From assembly GCF_041625495.1 (NCBI RefSeq), contig NZ_JBFJTH010000107.1, forward strand, positions 1 to 13,065: a stretch of 13,065 nucleotides of DNA, read 5' to 3'. The translations under genes and the position numbers were made by a program. Every line of letters starts with the position of its first letter. Position 1 is the first letter of the stretch. This document shows, piece after piece, positions 5,116 to 12,570 of this stretch. Below the pieces are notes generated by a model that saw only the letters and a list, made by a program, of their open reading frames with translations, was not told the DNA's origin and did not search any database. The DNA is from Litorivivens sp041625495 (GTDB taxonomy: Bacteria > Pseudomonadota > Gammaproteobacteria > Pseudomonadales > Spongiibacteraceae).

Positions 5116-6543
5116 TCAGGCGGTCTTCGAGCTCTTTTTCCGTGGAATGCCCAGCCGCTGGCGTCGTTCCCACAGGCATTCGCGGCTCACGCCCAGTTTT
5201 TGCGCGAGCTCTGTTTCGCTCATTGAATCCTGGTGTTCCAGAACAAAGCGCTGGAAGTAATCTTCCAGTGACAGGTCTTCGTTGGGGTCCAACGCGCTGT
5301 TGCTGCTGGACTTACTGGGCTCTGGGTCTTTGCGAGGCTTGTTCTGGGGCTTCTGTTTGGTGCGTATCTGGCTGACGTCGACCAGCTCCAGATCTATGTC
5401 CAGCTCATCATTGTCGATCTCGGGGCCGTCGCTGAGGATGACGGCGCGCTCCACAGCGTTTTCAAGCTCGCGAATATTGCCCGGCCAGATATAGGTGGTA
5501 ATGGCTTGAATGGCTTTCGGCGAAAAATGCATCTCTTCTTTGCCAAGGCGCTCGGAGCTGCGCTGCAAGACGGCTTCAGCAATCTCAAGAATGTCTTTGC
5601 CTCGCTCGCGTAAGGGGGGAAGTTCCAGCTGAATTACGCTGATTCGGTAGTAGAGGTCTTCCCGGAAATCGTGATCTCGCGCCATATTTTTCAGATCGCG
5701 GTGGGTGGCGCAGATTAATCGTACATCCACAGTGCGCGCCTGTACTGAGCCAATGCGGCGAATTTCATTCTCCTGAATAAAGCGCAGCAGGCGGGCCTGA
5801 GCTTCCATCGGCAGCTCGCCGATTTCGTCGAGAAAGAGGGTGCCGCCGTCCGCTGCTTCGATCAAGCCGATGCGGTTGGTATTGGCGCCGGTAAATGCCC
5901 CTTTTTCATAACCAAAGAGTTCGGACTCAATCAGTGTTTCCGGGATGGCGGCACAGTTGACTGAAATCATCGGCTTGTCCGCACGGCTGCTGCGATTGTG
6001 GATGGCTTTGGCAACCAGTTCTTTACCGGTGCCGGTTTCGCCGCGGATCAAAACGGTGGCTTCCGTAGGCCCGACTTTACGGATCTTGTCATACAGGGTT
6101 GTCATGGATTTGCAGCTGCCGATCATTTCCCCCAGCTGAGGCTGACCGCGTTGGCCGTTGCGCCGGGTGCGACTGGCGGACGAGCGATCGTCGCCGGCGT
6201 GGAGTTCGATATTGCGACGCACGGCTTCGAGCATTTCGTCATGATCAAAGGGTTTGGCGACGTAATCAACGGCACCGAGCTTCATGGAGTCTACCGCTGA
6301 GCGCAGGCTGGCATAGCTGGTCATGACCAGTACCGGCGACTCCGTGTTCTGGATAAGGTCTGTGCCGGGCGCGCCAGGCAGGCGCAGATCCGTGATAATC
6401 AGGTCGAAGTCGTCGAGGGTGAAGTTTTGCTGGGCCTCCGTGACTGAGGCGGCCTCCTGCACCCGATAGTCGTTGCGTTCGAGCAGGCGTCGAAGGGCTT
6501 TGCGGATTACGTCTTCGTCTTCGACAATCAGTATGTCATTCAT
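5116..6543 (-). CDS. cbrB: Sigma-54-dependent response regulator CbrB
   Basis: CbrB is the NtrC-type regulator partnered with CbrA; in Pseudomonas it activates crcZ and carbon/nitrogen utilisation genes. With the ATG at 6543 it has 475 residues. The receiver domain (1-115) carries the acidic pocket Asp9, phospho-acceptor Asp52, Thr75 and Lys97. The AAA+ domain (about 138-370) has Walker A GETGTGKE (168-175), the sigma-54-contacting GAFTGA (215-220) and GGTLFLDEIGEL. A charged linker leads to a Fis-type helix-turn-helix ending SRECLWERRQRLGIPRKK, which together with LSLEDYFQRFVLEHQD closely resembles Pseudomonas CbrB as I remember it. The family N-terminus favours MNDILIVED over an in-frame ATG 7 codons earlier (6564). 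Neither start has a strong SD. It follows cbrA by 118 nt, and the putative CrcZ-like RNA lies downstream. Confidence 0.94.
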   Translation of the reverse strand: MNDILIVEDEDVIRKALRRLLERNDYRVQEAASVTEAQQNFTLDDFDLIITDLRLPGAPGTDLIQNTESPVLVMTSYASLRSAVDSMKLGAVDYVAKPFDHDEMLEAVRRNIELHAGDDRSSASRTRRNGQRGQPQLGEMIGSCKSMTTLYDKIRKVGPTEATVLIRGETGTGKELVAKAIHNRSSRADKPMISVNCAAIPETLIESELFGYEKGAFTGANTNRIGLIEAADGGTLFLDEIGELPMEAQARLLRFIQENEIRRIGSVQARTVDVRLICATHRDLKNMARDHDFREDLYYRISVIQLELPPLRERGKDILEIAEAVLQRSSERLGKEEMHFSPKAIQAITTYIWPGNIRELENAVERAVILSDGPEIDNDELDIDLELVDVSQIRTKQKPQNKPRKDPEPSKSSSNSALDPNEDLSLEDYFQRFVLEHQDSMSETELAQKLGVSRECLWERRQRLGIPRKKSSKTA

Positions 6544-6589
6544 CTTTGTCTCGCAATCTGACATTCGTCTGCTGGATGGCGGGCGGGTG

Positions 6590-6621
6590 TGTTACCAAAA
6601 TGCCCAGTCCAAGTCGTAACA
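6590..6621. promoter_or_regulatory. TGTTAC-N20-GTAACA inverted pair upstream of cbrB
   Basis: In the gap between cbrA and cbrB, TGTTAC (6590-6595) and GTAACA (6616-6621) form a perfect 6-bp inverted pair about 47-78 bp ahead of the cbrB start. These are the same half-sites as those upstream of the small RNA promoter. No GG-N10-GC sigma-54 promoter is visible beside it, so if used it may mediate autoregulation at a weak sigma-70 promoter. The spacing differs from the N14 pair at 5037-5062. Confidence 0.45.
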
Positions 6622-6661
6622 CGACAAAATACCGCTTCCGCTCTGAATTTGCCAGTCTGTC

Positions 6662-9601
6662 TCAGGCTGTCCGCTCAAAGCGCCGGAAGGTCAGGTGCAC
6701 GCAGGTGCCCCGATCGCGTCCTTTAACCGGGCTTTCGATTTGGATCTCGCCGCCCAGATCCTCCACGATGTTGTATACCAGTGCGAGCCCCAAGCCAGTA
6801 CCTTTACCGGGCTCTTTGGTGGTAAAGAAAGGCTCGAAAATGCGTTCCAGAGCCTCAGGCGGAATGCCGCTGCCGTCGTCACACACGGCAACTTGAACCT
6901 GGTCGTGATCCGCTTGTGCGGTAACGCGAATTTCCCCGTCACTGTCGCTGGCGTCGCGGGCGTTGGACAGAAGGTTGATAAAGACCTGAATCAGACGCTG
7001 GTTGTCGGCGGCAATGATCAATGCCTGAGGGCAATCGTTGACGAAGTGTACCGGTTGCGCCTCCCGGTCGAGGGTAAGCAATTGCAGGGCCTCGTTGACG
7101 CAATGTTTTACATCGACGGCTTCAATTTTGCTGACCTGTGCGTCGCGGCCTTGATGGGCGAAATTAACCAGACTCTGGACAATGCCGGTAATGCGTTGTG
7201 TCTGTTTGATGATCTGTTCGGCGCTATCCAGTATTTCCGGGTCCTCGGAGTCAAAGCGCAGATTTTGGGCGAGGCAGGCAATGCCGGTTACTGGATTGCC
7301 GATCTCGTGGGCGACGCCCGCAGCGAGCCGGCCGATGGAAGCCAGCCGCTCCTGATGTGTGAGCTTACTTTCCATCAGGTGATTGTCAGTTACATCTTCA
7401 ACGATAATGACCTGTTCACTGCGGGTTAAGGGGTCGACCGCTGCTTTATGTAGATTGAGGACGCGGGTAAAAGGCCCTTGTTCGAAATTGTATTTGCGCC
7501 AGTGCAAGTCTTCGCTGTTTACAAACTCGTTGAGCAGGGTTTCCCAATGGGAATCCACGTCATTGAGGCGTGAGCCAGTAATGTCTTCGCTGGCAATGCC
7601 GGAGAGGTCACTCATGGCTCGATTCCACATCAGAATTTCGCCATCGGTACCTAAAGAGCACAGGCCAATGGGTAGCTCGTCGAGGGTTTGCCGGTGGTAG
7701 CGACGCAGATTGTTCAGGTCTGCAGCCAGGCCGGTGAGGTGGGCGTTGTAGAGTTCCAGTCGGCTTTCGATAAAGGTAATGTCTTCGCTGCCTGTGCTGG
7801 GGTCGCCGGTGTAGGGCAGCTGCTGATCGACCAAAGATTTGGCAACGCCGGGCCCCATGAGTGCAGACAGGTTGATTTCAATGCGGTCGCGCAGCCGGCG
7901 CAGGGCATAGGGGCGCCGTTCGTCGGGTGCGAGCCGCAGTTCTTCCAGTGCTTTGGCAACTTCGCGCTGGGCCACGTGCTCGCCCAGTGCGTAGGCCAGG
8001 CGCTGCTGCATCTCGGCAGCATCACGCAGATCCAGCAATTGTCGAGCAGGTCGGTTTAGATCATCCAGGGTACAGGCTTCGGCGGCAATGCGTTCTTCAT
8101 TGCGCGTGGGCGTAAGCAGCGACACGGCAATAAACATCAGTGCGTTGGCGGTTAGTGACACGGCTACGACTGCAACCCAAGCCAGTTCGTCGGGCAAATC
8201 GGACACATAAAATGAGGTCACCCAGTTGCCATCAATGGCATCGACGAGCGTTGCTAATGAGCCCATCGTCCAAACGAGGAATCCTGCCAGCAAGCCGGCA
8301 ATCAACCCATAACTGTTAGCCCTGGGCCAATAGAGAATGGCCAGTGTGCCGGGCAGAAATTGTGCGCAGCCAGAGATTGCGGCGATTGCCAGTTGCGAGA
8401 AGGTGTGCTGGTCGGGCATCAGCTGGTAAAAGCCAAAGCCTGTGAGAATAATCACCGCTATCAGCAGCTGCCGAATACGCAATAGCCAGTGATAGATATC
8501 GGTCTTACTGTCTGGCTGGTAGATAGGCAGTATCAGGTGGTTCAGACACATTGAGGCCAGTGCTAGCGTCGCGACAATAATAACGCCGCTGGCTGCGGAC
8601 AGGCCACCTACGTACACCACATAGGTCAGCCAAGTCTGGTTGGTTTCCAGGCCGATGGCCAGTGAGTAAAACTGGGCGCTGATATCGGAGCCCAGTGCTT
8701 CGCCGGCCCACAGAATGGGGAACACGGGCAAGCTGATCAGCAGCAGATAGAATGGAATGCCCCAGCTGGCGGGTTTAAGGTTGGAGGCCTTCGGGTTCTC
8801 GGCAAACAGCACGTGGAACACGTGAGGCAGACACACGGCACTGGCAAAAAACATCACCAGCGACATGCGTGTGCTGTCGCCGCCGGCGGGGGTGTTCAGA
8901 CTCTCAATCAGGTTCGGTTGTGTTGTCAGCCAGGCTTGCATGTCGCCAAAGCTTCCAAACACCAGTTTGATGGAAAAGAAGCCAGTAATCAGTAAGGCGA
9001 ACAGTTTAACAAGCGATTCAAAGGCGATGGCGGTCACCAATCCGCGGTGACTTTCCCGCGAGTTCAGGTGGCGTGAGCCGAATAGAATCGCAAACACACT
9101 GATAAAGATACAAAACAGAAGAGCCAGTCCGTCGCGTTCACCGAGGGAGTTGCCGTCGCTTTGCGTTATCACCAGCATGGACTCGGTAACCGCCTGAATC
9201 TGCAGCGACAACAGCGGCAACATGGCGATTAGCATAAACAGGGTGACCAGAGAGCCGGCCCACTGACTGCGGAATCGGAAGGTCAAAACGTCGGCCAATG
9301 AATTGAGGCGGTAGGATAGGCAAATACGCATCAACGGCGACAGCAGCAGGGGATAGACGATAAAAGCGGAGGATATTCCCAAGTAGTAGTTTATGTAGCT
9401 GTAGCCGGCGTGCCGAGCGTAATCGACAATGCCGTAGATTCCATACGCGCTTACAAAAACCGTTAGTGACAGTACGAAGATTGCCGGGTGTTTGATGATC
9501 CGTTCAGGAATGACGTGGCGCTCTGCGGCGTAGGCGATTGCAAACAGCAGTATCAGGTAACCAGTGCCGAGCGCGAATAGCACATGGAGATCAGGGTGCA
9601 T
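6662..9601 (-). CDS. cbrA: Sensor histidine kinase CbrA with SLC5/SSF transporter-like domain
   Basis: CbrA is the membrane sensor kinase for CbrB. The 979-residue protein starts with about 500 residues of hydrophobic segments (roughly 13 helices) of the sodium:solute symporter type. A STAC-like linker follows (about 516-598, with LSALMGPGVAKSLVD), then a PAS domain (about 640-738, DELPIGLCSLGTDGEILMWN). The kinase core has the H-box RLAAGVAHEIGNPVTG with phospho-His765, the N-box FINLLSNARDAS, the G1 box DDGSGIPPE, FEPFFTTKEP and GKGTGLGLAL. Domain order and length match Pseudomonas CbrA, whose symporter domain is reported to transport histidine; the ligand here is unknown. The ATG at 9601 overlaps the end of cbrX by 11 nt, arguing for translational coupling; an upstream in-frame TTG would lengthen the overlap and was rejected. 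cbrB follows after 118 nt. Confidence 0.94.
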   Translation of the reverse strand: MHPDLHVLFALGTGYLILLFAIAYAAERHVIPERIIKHPAIFVLSLTVFVSAYGIYGIVDYARHAGYSYINYYLGISSAFIVYPLLLSPLMRICLSYRLNSLADVLTFRFRSQWAGSLVTLFMLIAMLPLLSLQIQAVTESMLVITQSDGNSLGERDGLALLFCIFISVFAILFGSRHLNSRESHRGLVTAIAFESLVKLFALLITGFFSIKLVFGSFGDMQAWLTTQPNLIESLNTPAGGDSTRMSLVMFFASAVCLPHVFHVLFAENPKASNLKPASWGIPFYLLLISLPVFPILWAGEALGSDISAQFYSLAIGLETNQTWLTYVVYVGGLSAASGVIIVATLALASMCLNHLILPIYQPDSKTDIYHWLLRIRQLLIAVIILTGFGFYQLMPDQHTFSQLAIAAISGCAQFLPGTLAILYWPRANSYGLIAGLLAGFLVWTMGSLATLVDAIDGNWVTSFYVSDLPDELAWVAVVAVSLTANALMFIAVSLLTPTRNEERIAAEACTLDDLNRPARQLLDLRDAAEMQQRLAYALGEHVAQREVAKALEELRLAPDERRPYALRRLRDRIEINLSALMGPGVAKSLVDQQLPYTGDPSTGSEDITFIESRLELYNAHLTGLAADLNNLRRYHRQTLDELPIGLCSLGTDGEILMWNRAMSDLSGIASEDITGSRLNDVDSHWETLLNEFVNSEDLHWRKYNFEQGPFTRVLNLHKAAVDPLTRSEQVIIVEDVTDNHLMESKLTHQERLASIGRLAAGVAHEIGNPVTGIACLAQNLRFDSEDPEILDSAEQIIKQTQRITGIVQSLVNFAHQGRDAQVSKIEAVDVKHCVNEALQLLTLDREAQPVHFVNDCPQALIIAADNQRLIQVFINLLSNARDASDSDGEIRVTAQADHDQVQVAVCDDGSGIPPEALERIFEPFFTTKEPGKGTGLGLALVYNIVEDLGGEIQIESPVKGRDRGTCVHLTFRRFERTA

Positions 9602-9770
9602 TGCGGGGAGTGTCCTGTCGCTGGCTGATATAGACAAAGATCACCACGCCGAACCAGATCAGGTGGGGGCGGTACCAGGCAATGCTGCCATCAAGCAGCC
9701 ACTGCTCCAGCGACGGTGTAAACAGGAAAAACACCGAAAACAACAGTATCAGGGAGGATTGAATATGCAT
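9591..9770 (-). CDS. cbrX: Small membrane protein CbrX, overlapping cbrA
   Basis: This 59-residue ORF starts at ATG 9770 with GAGG 7 nt upstream and ends at 9591. It has a hydrophobic stretch at residues 6-21 (SLILLFSVFFLFTPSL), an aromatic-rich middle, a second hydrophobic stretch at 37-49 (LIWFGVVIFVYIS) and a short polar tail. A short two-helix protein gene ahead of and overlapping cbrA is the arrangement known in Pseudomonas as cbrX. The 11-nt overlap, where cbrA ATG lies inside the last cbrX codons, makes translational coupling likely. It lies 24 nt after gluQRS. No biochemical function can be read; a role in tuning cbrA translation or partnering the symporter domain would be inference. 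Confidence 0.8.
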   Translation of the reverse strand: MHIQSSLILLFSVFFLFTPSLEQWLLDGSIAWYRPHLIWFGVVIFVYISQRQDTPRNAP

Positions 9771-9794
9771 CCGCAGACCTCGTCGGAAGTGCTG

Positions 9795-10697
9795 CTATGG
9801 TAATAGAGGCTCTCCGTGATTGTAAAACGCTGATTCTGGTTGTCCCATGACCGCTGGCAAACGTTGCCGGTCCCAGTGCTTGATCGCCGCCAGCAGTAGG
9901 CTATCGATGCTGTGGCGCGAGTCGGGGAGCGGTTGATTTAGAAAGTGCAAGGCCAGCAGCAGATTATCGATTGCGCGACTGTTCTCGACCGGGGCCGCGA
10001 AGGTCTGCTTGCTCAATTTATGACCATCGGTGCCGACAATAACCGGGAAATGGAGATAGCGCGGCGCTGGCAGCCCTAGCAGAGATTGCAGGTAGCGCTG
10101 TCTCGGTGTCGACACCCACAGATCTGAACCCCGTACCACGTGGGTAATGCCCTGGTAGCCATCGTCGACGACGACAGCCAGCTGGTAGGCGTAATAGCCA
10201 TCGCGCCGTTTGAGGATAAAGTCGCCAACCTCCTGTTGGAGGTTCTGATGCAGTGGCTGCTGCAGATCATCGTGGGCGTGCCAGATGTGATCAGGCACGC
10301 GCAGGCGAATGGCGCAGTCGTCAGTTTTTGCGGGGGTAACACAGTGCCCCCGATGAATACCGTCATATTGGCTTAGCTGACGTCGCGAACAGCTGCAGCG
10401 AAAAGCTTGTCCGGTATCCAGCAGGTGGGCCAGTGCGGATTCATAGGCAGCTGAGCGAGTGCTTTGTTCCAGCACGTCGCCGTCCCAACACAGGCCGTGA
10501 TGGTGCAGCGTATCTAAAATTCGGCGATCAGCGCCCGCGATTTCCCGGGGCGGGTCGATGTTTTCCAGGCGCACCAGCCAGCGACCATTGCTTGCTTTGG
10601 CATCGAGAAAACTGGCGAGTGCGCCAATCAGTGAGCCGATATGGAGAGGCCCGGTGGGCGAGGGGGCGAAGCGACCGATATAAAGCGGATGGGTCAT
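9795..10697 (-). CDS. gluQRS: Glutamyl-queuosine tRNA(Asp) synthetase
   Basis: GluQRS is a GluRS paralogue without the anticodon-binding domain. It activates glutamate and attaches it to the queuosine at position 34 of tRNA-Asp. The 300-residue length fits the truncated family. Visible are RFAPSPTGPLHIGS (9-22, HIGH-type motif), RLENIDPPRE (43-52), the zinc region CSCS...HRGHC with Cys101, Cys103 and Cys119, YAYQLAVVVDD, RGSDLW and KLSKQ (227-231, KMSKS-type). His115 lies where the E. coli enzyme, from memory, has a Tyr zinc ligand, and Asn46 replaces the usual Asp of the EDxD motif. It follows dksA by 42 nt across a GC-rich hairpin, as in E. coli where the two are co-transcribed. No Shine-Dalgarno is visible before the ATG. 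Confidence 0.95.
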   Translation of the reverse strand: MTHPLYIGRFAPSPTGPLHIGSLIGALASFLDAKASNGRWLVRLENIDPPREIAGADRRILDTLHHHGLCWDGDVLEQSTRSAAYESALAHLLDTGQAFRCSCSRRQLSQYDGIHRGHCVTPAKTDDCAIRLRVPDHIWHAHDDLQQPLHQNLQQEVGDFILKRRDGYYAYQLAVVVDDGYQGITHVVRGSDLWVSTPRQRYLQSLLGLPAPRYLHFPVIVGTDGHKLSKQTFAAPVENSRAIDNLLLALHFLNQPLPDSRHSIDSLLLAAIKHWDRQRLPAVMGQPESAFYNHGEPLLP

Positions 10698-10712
10698 GGC
10701 AGGTGAGGTGGT

Positions 10713-10731
10713 GGGCGGCCCGGGGCCGCCC
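10713..10731 (-). promoter_or_regulatory. GC-rich hairpin between dksA and gluQRS
   Basis: GGGCGGCC and GGCCGCCC form a perfect 8-bp all-GC stem with a 3-nt loop. It begins 9 nt after the dksA stop and ends 15 nt before the gluQRS ATG. No T-run follows (the minus strand continues ACCACCTCACC), so intrinsic termination would be inefficient. In E. coli and Shigella an attenuating terminator in the same interval limits gluQRS expression; a similar damping role here is inference. Confidence 0.6.
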
Positions 10732-10739
10732 GGTCAGGA

Positions 10740-11177
10740 TCAGCCGTGTTCCTGCCTTTCCTTGATTTCGTCGAGAGTTTTGCAATCAATGCACAGGCTG
10801 GCAGTGGGGCGCGCTTCCAGGCGCTTGATGCCAATCTCTACACCACAGGTATCACAAAAACCGTAGTCGTCGTTGTCGATCAGGTTCAGGGTAGACTCAA
10901 TTTTCTTGATCAGCTTGCGTTCGCGATCTCGCGTTCGCAACTCCAGGCTGAATTCTTCTTCCTGGGTTGCACGGTCGGCAGGATCCGGAAAATTGGCAGC
11001 CTCATCTTTCATGTGGGTCACGGTGCGATCCACTTCTTCCATCAGCTCAGATTTCCATTTGAGCAGGATGTTGCGGAAGTGGTCCTTTTGCTTGTCGTTC
11101 ATATACTCCTCACCCTTTTTTGGCTTATAGGGTTCGAAGTTTTTGAACACTCCCGCTTCTTTTTGCTTTGCTGGCAT
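10740..11177 (-). CDS. dksA: RNA polymerase-binding transcription factor DksA
   Basis: DksA enters the RNA polymerase secondary channel and, with ppGpp, controls rRNA and amino acid promoters. The 145-residue product has the coiled-coil region (about 28-105) with the tip motif DPADRA (Asp65, Asp68, Ala70) and an intact four-cysteine zinc site (CDTC at 108-111, CIDC at 129-132). It is the classical four-Cys DksA rather than the Cys-poor paralogue. I chose the ATG at 11177 because the residues GVFKNFEPYKPKKGEEYMN then align with E. coli DksA and GGAG lies 11 nt upstream; a further in-frame start at 11234 is unlikely. It is divergent from the aminotransferase gene across 232 bp. A TATTAT (minus strand of 11286-11291) may be a -10, but no convincing -35 was seen. 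Confidence 0.97.
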   Translation of the reverse strand: MPAKQKEAGVFKNFEPYKPKKGEEYMNDKQKDHFRNILLKWKSELMEEVDRTVTHMKDEAANFPDPADRATQEEEFSLELRTRDRERKLIKKIESTLNLIDNDDYGFCDTCGVEIGIKRLEARPTASLCIDCKTLDEIKERQEHG

Positions 11178-11312
11178 TGATTCAATCTCTCCATCAACGA
11201 CTGGAAGTGCGCCGCAGCAGGCCTGTACAGCCAACTACCCCCGGCGCTAAAGCGGCAAAGCTACCAGATTACTCGGGCTCGCGCCATAATAAAAAGACCG
11301 CTCTGAATAGGC

Positions 11313-11341
11313 TTGCCAGACAGATAAGTATAGCTGCTAAT
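11313..11341 (+). promoter_or_regulatory. Candidate promoter of the aminotransferase gene
   Basis: TTGCCA (five of six with TTGACA), a 17-nt spacer and GCTAAT (four of six) lie about 69 nt before the chosen TTG start, in the divergent interval shared with dksA. One TGTTAC half-site (11376-11381) lies between this promoter and the gene. Confidence 0.35.
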
Positions 11342-11409
11342 GACGCATTCGGACGGTGGCGGCAACGTCTTTGGCTGTTACCATAGGCATTTTTGCCGGA
11401 GATGACATC

Positions 11410-12570
11410 TTGACCCGACCCTACGCCCGTCGCCTGCAGGATATTGAACCCTTCAGAGTAGTTGAAGTACTCACCCGGGCCAAGCAGCTTGCCGCTGCGG
11501 GGCGGGACATTGTGCGTCTGGAAGCGGGTGAGCCGGATTTTTCCACGGCGGAACCCATCGTGCGCGCAGCCCAGGCGGCCCTCGCGCGCGGGGAAACCCA
11601 CTACAGTCAGGCGGCCGGGATACCGGAGCTGCGCGAGGCCATCGCCAACTATTACAAGACCGATTACAACCTGGCTATTGCCCCCGAACGCATCATGATC
11701 ACCCCTGGTGCATCCGGGGCTCTGCTGCTGATTTCGGGGCTGCTGCTCAACCCAGGTGACGGCATTCTCATGACGGACCCGGGCTACCCCTGTAATCGCA
11801 ATTTTTTCCGCCTGGTAGAGGGCGAGGGCCAGCTGGTGCCGGTGGGGCCGCAGGATCGCTACCAGCTCACCGCCGAGAAAGCGGCAGCCGTCTGGCGGGA
11901 AAATACGGTGGGGGCCATCGTCGCCTCGCCGGCTAACCCGACTGGGGAAATCCTTACCGAGCAAGAGCTGCGGGATCTTTACAGTTTGTGTGAACGCAAA
12001 GACGGTTATCTGATTGTCGATGAGATCTACCACGGCCTGGATTATGACGAAAAAGCAGCAAGCATCCTTTCGATTACGGACCAGGCCTTTGTGATCAACA
12101 GCTTTTCCAAATATTTCGGAATGACAGGGTGGCGCTTGGGCTGGTTAGTGGCACCGCCAGACGCAGTGCCACACCTGGAAAAGCTGGCTCAGAACTTGTT
12201 TATCTCCATGTCGACGATGGGGCAATACGGTGCCTTAGCGGCCTTTGAGCCTGAAACCAGAGGCATACTCAACAATCGTCGAGATGAGTTCAAGCGTCGA
12301 CGGGACTATTTGCTGCCGGAGTTGCGACGCCTTGGGTTTGATATTCCGCACACGCCTGCCGGTGCTTTATATCTCTATGCCGGCATACAGAAGTTTGGAG
12401 GCAATAGCGCGCAATTTTGTGTGGATATGCTGGAGCAGCACGGAATCTCAATTACCCCTGGTGCCGATTTTGGGCGCTACCGAGCAAATGAGCACGTACG
12501 CTTTGCCTACACGACCTCTATGTCGCGCTTAGAGGAAGCTGTGGCACGGATGGATCGCTTGTTTGCCTAA
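11410..12570 (+). CDS. Pyridoxal phosphate-dependent aminotransferase (class I/II)
   Basis: This 386-residue fold-type I aminotransferase transfers an amino group between an amino acid and a 2-oxo acid; the substrate cannot be assigned. Numbering from the chosen start, it shows RLEAGEPDF near the N-terminus, SPANPTGE with PLP-binding Asn176, VDEIYHGL with Asp204 and Tyr207, SFSKYFGMTGWRLGWL with Schiff-base Lys234, and the C-terminal RFAYTTS with the expected carboxylate-binding Arg. It resembles the aspartate/alanine aminotransferase-like group found near dksA in Pseudomonas. The start is taken as TTG at 11410 because GGAG lies 8 nt upstream and the protein then begins close to the conserved RLxDIEPF; a GTG at 11356 in the same frame would add 18 residues without a good SD. 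No clear terminator follows. Confidence 0.92.
   Translation: MTRPYARRLQDIEPFRVVEVLTRAKQLAAAGRDIVRLEAGEPDFSTAEPIVRAAQAALARGETHYSQAAGIPELREAIANYYKTDYNLAIAPERIMITPGASGALLLISGLLLNPGDGILMTDPGYPCNRNFFRLVEGEGQLVPVGPQDRYQLTAEKAAAVWRENTVGAIVASPANPTGEILTEQELRDLYSLCERKDGYLIVDEIYHGLDYDEKAASILSITDQAFVINSFSKYFGMTGWRLGWLVAPPDAVPHLEKLAQNLFISMSTMGQYGALAAFEPETRGILNNRRDEFKRRRDYLLPELRRLGFDIPHTPAGALYLYAGIQKFGGNSAQFCVDMLEQHGISITPGADFGRYRANEHVRFAYTTSMSRLEEAVARMDRLFA

Noticed and set aside
6541..6564. cbrB start at ATG 6564
   Set aside because: It adds MSDCETK before the conserved receiver start; the family begins with M-x-x-ILIVEDE, favouring 6543. Neither SD decides it.
9599..9637. Longer cbrA start at an in-frame TTG (9637)
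   Set aside because: It would lengthen the overlap with cbrX, uses a rare start without SD, and the ATG at 9601 gives the expected CbrA length.
11175..11234. dksA extended to 11234
   Set aside because: The extra residues are unlike DksA N-termini, and the ATG at 11177 has an SD and the usual length.
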